DNA of 42,016 nt from JBGSKY01 sp041740995. GTDB taxonomy: Bacteria; Planctomycetota; Planctomycetia; Pirellulales; Pirellulaceae. Position numbers and translations under genes: made by a program. The notes under the pieces are model-generated. The model worked only from the letters and a program-made list of their open reading frames with translations, was not told the origin of the DNA and searched no databases. Of this stretch, positions 41,621-42,016 are shown in pieces (the stretch's first letter is position 1; each line of letters starts with the position of its first letter). The stretch spans positions 1-42,016 of the forward strand of contig JBGSKY010000076.1 of the NCBI GenBank assembly GCA_041740995.1, in the 5' to 3' direction.

Positions 41621-42016
41621 CTAAGAGTTTCCAGACCTAGTGAAGGTCTTTTTCAGACCCATGAGAATCCACTTCAGAAACCCCAACGTGTAGCCAATAA
41701 CGTACAGAAACGAAAACGACGTCAGGATACCACCCATGAGGCCACCAAATTTCCAATTCGCGATGGCGAAGATCGTCGTGGATTTTTCCTCGGTCGAGTT
41801 CAAGAAATGCTTGGACTTACCGACAACGCTTTCTAGGCTGGCGGGCGAAACACTCACCTCCGCTAATTGTTCACTAACGCCATGAATCTGCAGGAACCCT
41901 TCCCCGTCAACGTTGATCTTTTCTTTCGTGGTTCGGCCGAACTCACGCTTTTGTTCGGTTCTTCCCGCGCGCTCTCGGTAGCCGATTTCAGTCACTTGAT
42001 CCACACGTTGCACCTT
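41621..42016 (-). CDS. hypothetical membrane protein, C-terminal part only
   Basis: The frame is open to the right edge, so 131 residues of the C-terminus are visible: VQRVDQVTEIGYRERAGRTE onward, a region of alternating strands and charged residues (FLQIHGVSEQLAEVSVSPAS), and a hydrophobic stretch near the end (FGGLMGGILTSFSFLYVIGY, TLGFLKWILMGL) likely one or two helices. I considered a TMEM43-like protein but the match is too thin. Its stop is one base before the WG-repeat lipoprotein start, so they are cotranscribed. Confidence 0.55.
   Translation of the reverse strand, partial: KVQRVDQVTEIGYRERAGRTEQKREFGRTTKEKINVDGEGFLQIHGVSEQLAEVSVSPASLESVVGKSKHFLNSTEEKSTTIFAIANWKFGGLMGGILTSFSFLYVIGYTLGFLKWILMGLKKTFTRSGNS

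Noticed and set aside
1..42016. CRISPR array, tRNA, rRNA or insertion sequence
   Set aside because: No regularly spaced repeats, no tRNA-like cloverleaf that I could recognise, and no transposase with terminal repeats were seen on either strand.

Overview
The window looks like a chromosomal segment of a planctomycete, most likely of the Pirellulaceae type. The evidence is a DUF1552 plus DUF1592 (planctomycete-type cytochrome c) gene pair, an SgcJ/DUF4440 secreted protein, a DGPF/YCII cluster, a zinc-finger anti-sigma remnant of planctomycete type and a fused CcoNO oxidase. Base composition is moderate and nearly all genes are on the minus strand. The taxonomic call is inference from gene content; there is no rRNA or tRNA here.

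Left part (1-12.8 kb): a Gly/Arg-rich secreted protein cut by the window edge, an SgcJ-like secreted protein, an OmpP1/FadL-type outer-membrane protein, the DUF1552/DUF1592 pair, an alpha/beta hydrolase with a membrane tail, a serine beta-lactamase-family hydrolase and an MFS transporter. Between them are long gene-poor gaps with apparent gene remnants and one large imperfect inverted repeat (12444-12509).

Central part (12.75-29.6 kb) is the most interesting. One minus-strand run, 28342 down to 16912, encodes a complete cbb3-type high-affinity cytochrome oxidase system: fused CcoNO, a small CcoQ-like protein, a single-heme CcoP, CcoG, CcoH, a TauE/SafE-like membrane protein, the copper ATPase CcoI and CcoS. 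It continues directly into three signalling genes: a REC-PAS histidine kinase, a FixL-like PAS histidine kinase and a lone receiver. Flanking this run are an NtrC-family sigma-54 activator (14706-16181), two tandem universal stress proteins, a c-type cytochrome and a 59-residue Cys-rich protein. By eye I find sigma-54-like -24/-12 elements with 10-base GG-to-GC spacing (one GG-to-GT) in front of five of these units. Three of the upstream regions share the inverted-repeat motif GYGC-N6-GCACA. In the divergent ccoNO/usp region a full copy and a one-mismatch copy lie 33 bp apart. I infer a self-contained, sigma-54-dependent microaerobic-respiration regulon in which the oxidase operon carries its own redox or oxygen phosphorelay, in place of the FixK/FNR route known from proteobacteria.

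Right part (29.6-42 kb): a DGPF/YCII, VOC and SRPBCC stress-type cluster whose first YCII gene has one in-frame TGA; an RND efflux permease with its lipoprotein adaptor; remnants of a sigma factor and its anti-sigma factor, each with an in-frame TAA; a secreted pectate-lyase-fold protein; and a three-gene group of a membrane protein, a WG-repeat-like lipoprotein and a DUF3592-like membrane protein, cut by the right edge.

All motif calls were made by reading the sequence without any search tool, so regulatory sites are candidates.
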